In this document: one piece after another, positions 5,574 through 6,678 of the stretch
Layout of the letters: each line of letters begins with the position of its first letter
Numbering within the stretch: the first letter of the stretch is position 1
NCBI GenBank assembly: GCA_019237595.1
Contig: JAFAGU010000328.1
Span: 1-6,678, forward strand
Reading direction: 5' to 3'
Origin: Betaproteobacteria bacterium
GTDB taxonomy: Bacteria > Pseudomonadota > Gammaproteobacteria > Burkholderiales > SG8-39
Length of the DNA: 6,678 nucleotides
Translations under genes and position numbers: made by a program
Notes under the pieces: model-generated
What the model was told of the DNA's origin: nothing
What the model saw: the letters and a program-made list of their open reading frames with translations, nothing else
The model's database searches: none

Positions 5574-6338
5574 CTACTTGCCCAGGGGTTCCATTCCACC
5601 CTCGCGGATGGCGGCGGCGGATTGCGCGGACGAGAGGTAGGCGATCAAGCGCCGGCCGGCGTCCGCCTGCTTCGATTCGGCGACGACCGCCGCCGCGAAG
5701 ACCTGGTGGAGCTGGATCTCCTCGGCGATCTTCCCGGCGTACTCGACTCCTGGCGCGTGGACGATCTCGCTCACCGGCAGGAGCCCGAAGTCGGCTTCAC
5801 CGGAGGCCACCAGGGCTGCGGCGCCCGTCCCGCGCGGCGTCATCTTCACATTCACCTTGCCGGCGATGCCGAGGCGCGGGAACACTTCTTCGACGAGGAA
5901 GATGCCGCTCGTGCTGCTCGGCACCGCGACGGCCTTCGCCTGGACGAGCAACCGCTTCAGCGCGTCGACGCTGCCGACGTCCGGCTTCGGTGCGCCGGCG
6001 CGCACCGCTACGCCGATGGGCGTGCGCGCGAGGTCGGCGTCCGTTCCTGCGGCGATGCGGCCTTGCGCGACCAGCTCGGTGAGTCCCTCTCGAGACAAGA
6101 TCACCACGTCCGCCGGTAGGCCGCGCGCGAGCTGCGCGGCGATCGTCTGCGGGCCCTTTCCCTGCGACGAGCCCGAGCCGGTCGTCACCTTGATGCCGGT
6201 CGTGCGCTCGAACTCCGGCAGCAGCCGCTCGTACGGCCCGCTGAACCCGCCGGAGATCATGACCTTCAGCTGCGCGGAGGCGGCGACGGGACACATCAGG
6301 AATGCTCCGATGAAAAATGCGAGCGAGGGATGTTTCAT
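5574..6338 (-). CDS. ModA-like periplasmic substrate-binding protein (SBP_bac_11 type)
   Basis: This is a 254-residue type 2 periplasmic binding protein. A signal peptide (KHPSLAFFIGAFLMCPVAASA) is followed by mature QLKVMISGGFSGPYERLLPEFERTTG, the usual first strand and helix. Then come TGSGSSQGKGPQTIAAQLARG at 53-73, PADVVILSREGLTELVAQGRI at 75-95, the hinge-region ARTPIGVAVRAGAPKPDVGS at 104-123, VPSSTSGIFLVEEVFPRLGI at 139-158 and GEADFGLLPVSEIV at 180-193. The fold and block order match ModA. Many such relatives in betaproteobacteria are orphan receptors, however, and the bound anion or organic acid cannot be called, so I give no gene symbol. The true start is the ATG at 6338; in-frame codons further upstream belong to the overlapping methyltransferase region. 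The start follows that gene's TGA after one base (TGATATG), which implies translational coupling. No modBC permease genes are in the window. Confidence 0.88.
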   Translation of the reverse strand: MKHPSLAFFIGAFLMCPVAASAQLKVMISGGFSGPYERLLPEFERTTGIKVTTGSGSSQGKGPQTIAAQLARGLPADVVILSREGLTELVAQGRIAAGTDADLARTPIGVAVRAGAPKPDVGSVDALKRLLVQAKAVAVPSSTSGIFLVEEVFPRLGIAGKVNVKMTPRGTGAAALVASGEADFGLLPVSEIVHAPGVEYAGKIAEEIQLHQVFAAAVVAESKQADAGRRLIAYLSSAQSAAAIREGGMEPLGK

Positions 6339-6339
6339 A

Positions 6340-6678
6340 TCAGGCTTTGCCGCCGTATTTTGCCAGCCACACCGTATGCCGGGTGCACTCCGGGTCTTCC
6401 GCGACATGCGAGACCACGGAGAAATCGTGCCGGGAAAGGAGCGCCCGGTATTCGGATGGATCGAGGCTCGCATGGTAGAGCGGCTCGCCGCAGTACGAGC
6501 CGATCGCCTCGCCGTGGGCCGGGCCGCTCGTGAAGAGGAGCGGGGCGCCGGGCAGCGCGTGGGCGGCGAAGCGCGGGAACATGGCGCGCTGGTCGTCCGC
6601 CTTCAGGTGGAAGAAGCTGTCCCAGGCGAGCAGTCCATCGAAGCGCCGCCCGAGCGAGAGCGCGCGCAGGTCGCCGAC
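6340..6678 (-). CDS. SAM-dependent methyltransferase, C-terminal part (5' end outside the window)
   Basis: The minus-strand frame stays open to the window edge and ends in TGA at 6340-6342, giving 112 residues without a start. It reads VGDLRALSLGRRFDGLLAWD, then SFFHLKADDQRAMFPRFAAH. This is the post-motif IV region of a class I Rossmann methyltransferase, where FDGLLAWDSFFHL is the strand and loop that follow the SAM-binding site. Further blocks are LPGAPLLFTSGPAHGEAIG, EPLYHASLDPSEYRALLSRH and the closing strand RHTVWLAKYG. The SAM-binding GxGxG motif would lie upstream, outside the window. The acceptor is unknown; the group is usually annotated only as class I SAM-dependent methyltransferase. 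An internal ATG at 6582 could be mistaken for the start, but the conserved sequence continues well beyond it. It is coupled to the ModA-like gene by a one-base gap. Confidence 0.85.
   Translation of the reverse strand, partial: VGDLRALSLGRRFDGLLAWDSFFHLKADDQRAMFPRFAAHALPGAPLLFTSGPAHGEAIGSYCGEPLYHASLDPSEYRALLSRHDFSVVSHVAEDPECTRHTVWLAKYGGKA

Noticed and set aside
6339..6473. An upstream extension of the ModA-like protein to an ATG at 6473
   Set aside because: The added 45 residues are out-of-frame methyltransferase sequence and would place the signal peptide internally. The ATG at 6338 starts directly at the signal peptide.

Overview
The window is high-GC DNA with dense, tightly packed genes, nearly all on the minus strand. 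The organism is probably a betaproteobacterium, most likely of the Burkholderiales or a related uncultured lineage. Three things suggest this: a tripartite-tricarboxylate-type (Bug/TctC) solute receptor, a family greatly expanded in that group; the strong preference for G or C at third codon positions; and several short periplasmic lipoproteins and binding proteins. This placement is an inference, because no rRNA or other taxonomic marker is present.

Layout from left to right. Positions 1-174 (+) are the last 57 codons of a caspase-like (peptidase C14) protein. A 65-residue membrane-anchored or secreted protein (147-344, -) converges on it and overlaps its 3' end by 28 bases. After a 156-base gap comes a run of minus-strand genes. 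In the order of transcription (right to left) they are: a methyltransferase cut off by the window edge (6340-6678); a ModA-like periplasmic binding protein (5574-6338); an 84-base gap with a perfect GC-rich hairpin; a small lipoprotein (5157-5489); a DUF488 protein (4744-5133); a lipoprotein that fuses an amino-acid-type solute-binding domain to an SMP-30/gluconolactonase beta-propeller (3084-4733); a two-helix membrane protein (2773-3057); an exported SGNH/GDSL hydrolase (1454-2773); and a Bug-type solute receptor (501-1457).

The last four genes form the core of interest. They lie 26 bases apart, then overlap by 1 base (TGATG), then by 4 bases (GTGA), which indicates co-transcription and translational coupling. 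All four products are predicted to be exported or in the membrane: a binding domain joined to a lactonase-like propeller, a small membrane protein, an esterase-type hydrolase and a carboxylate-type receptor. The simplest reading is a cell-envelope module that hydrolyses an ester or lactone and captures the released acid. The substrate cannot be read from the sequence, and no transport permease lies in the window.

I see no tRNA, rRNA, CRISPR array, transposase, insertion sequence or phage gene. The most unusual item is the binding-protein/SMP-30 fusion. Its propeller half keeps all four expected metal-ligand positions, and its reading frame is continuous.
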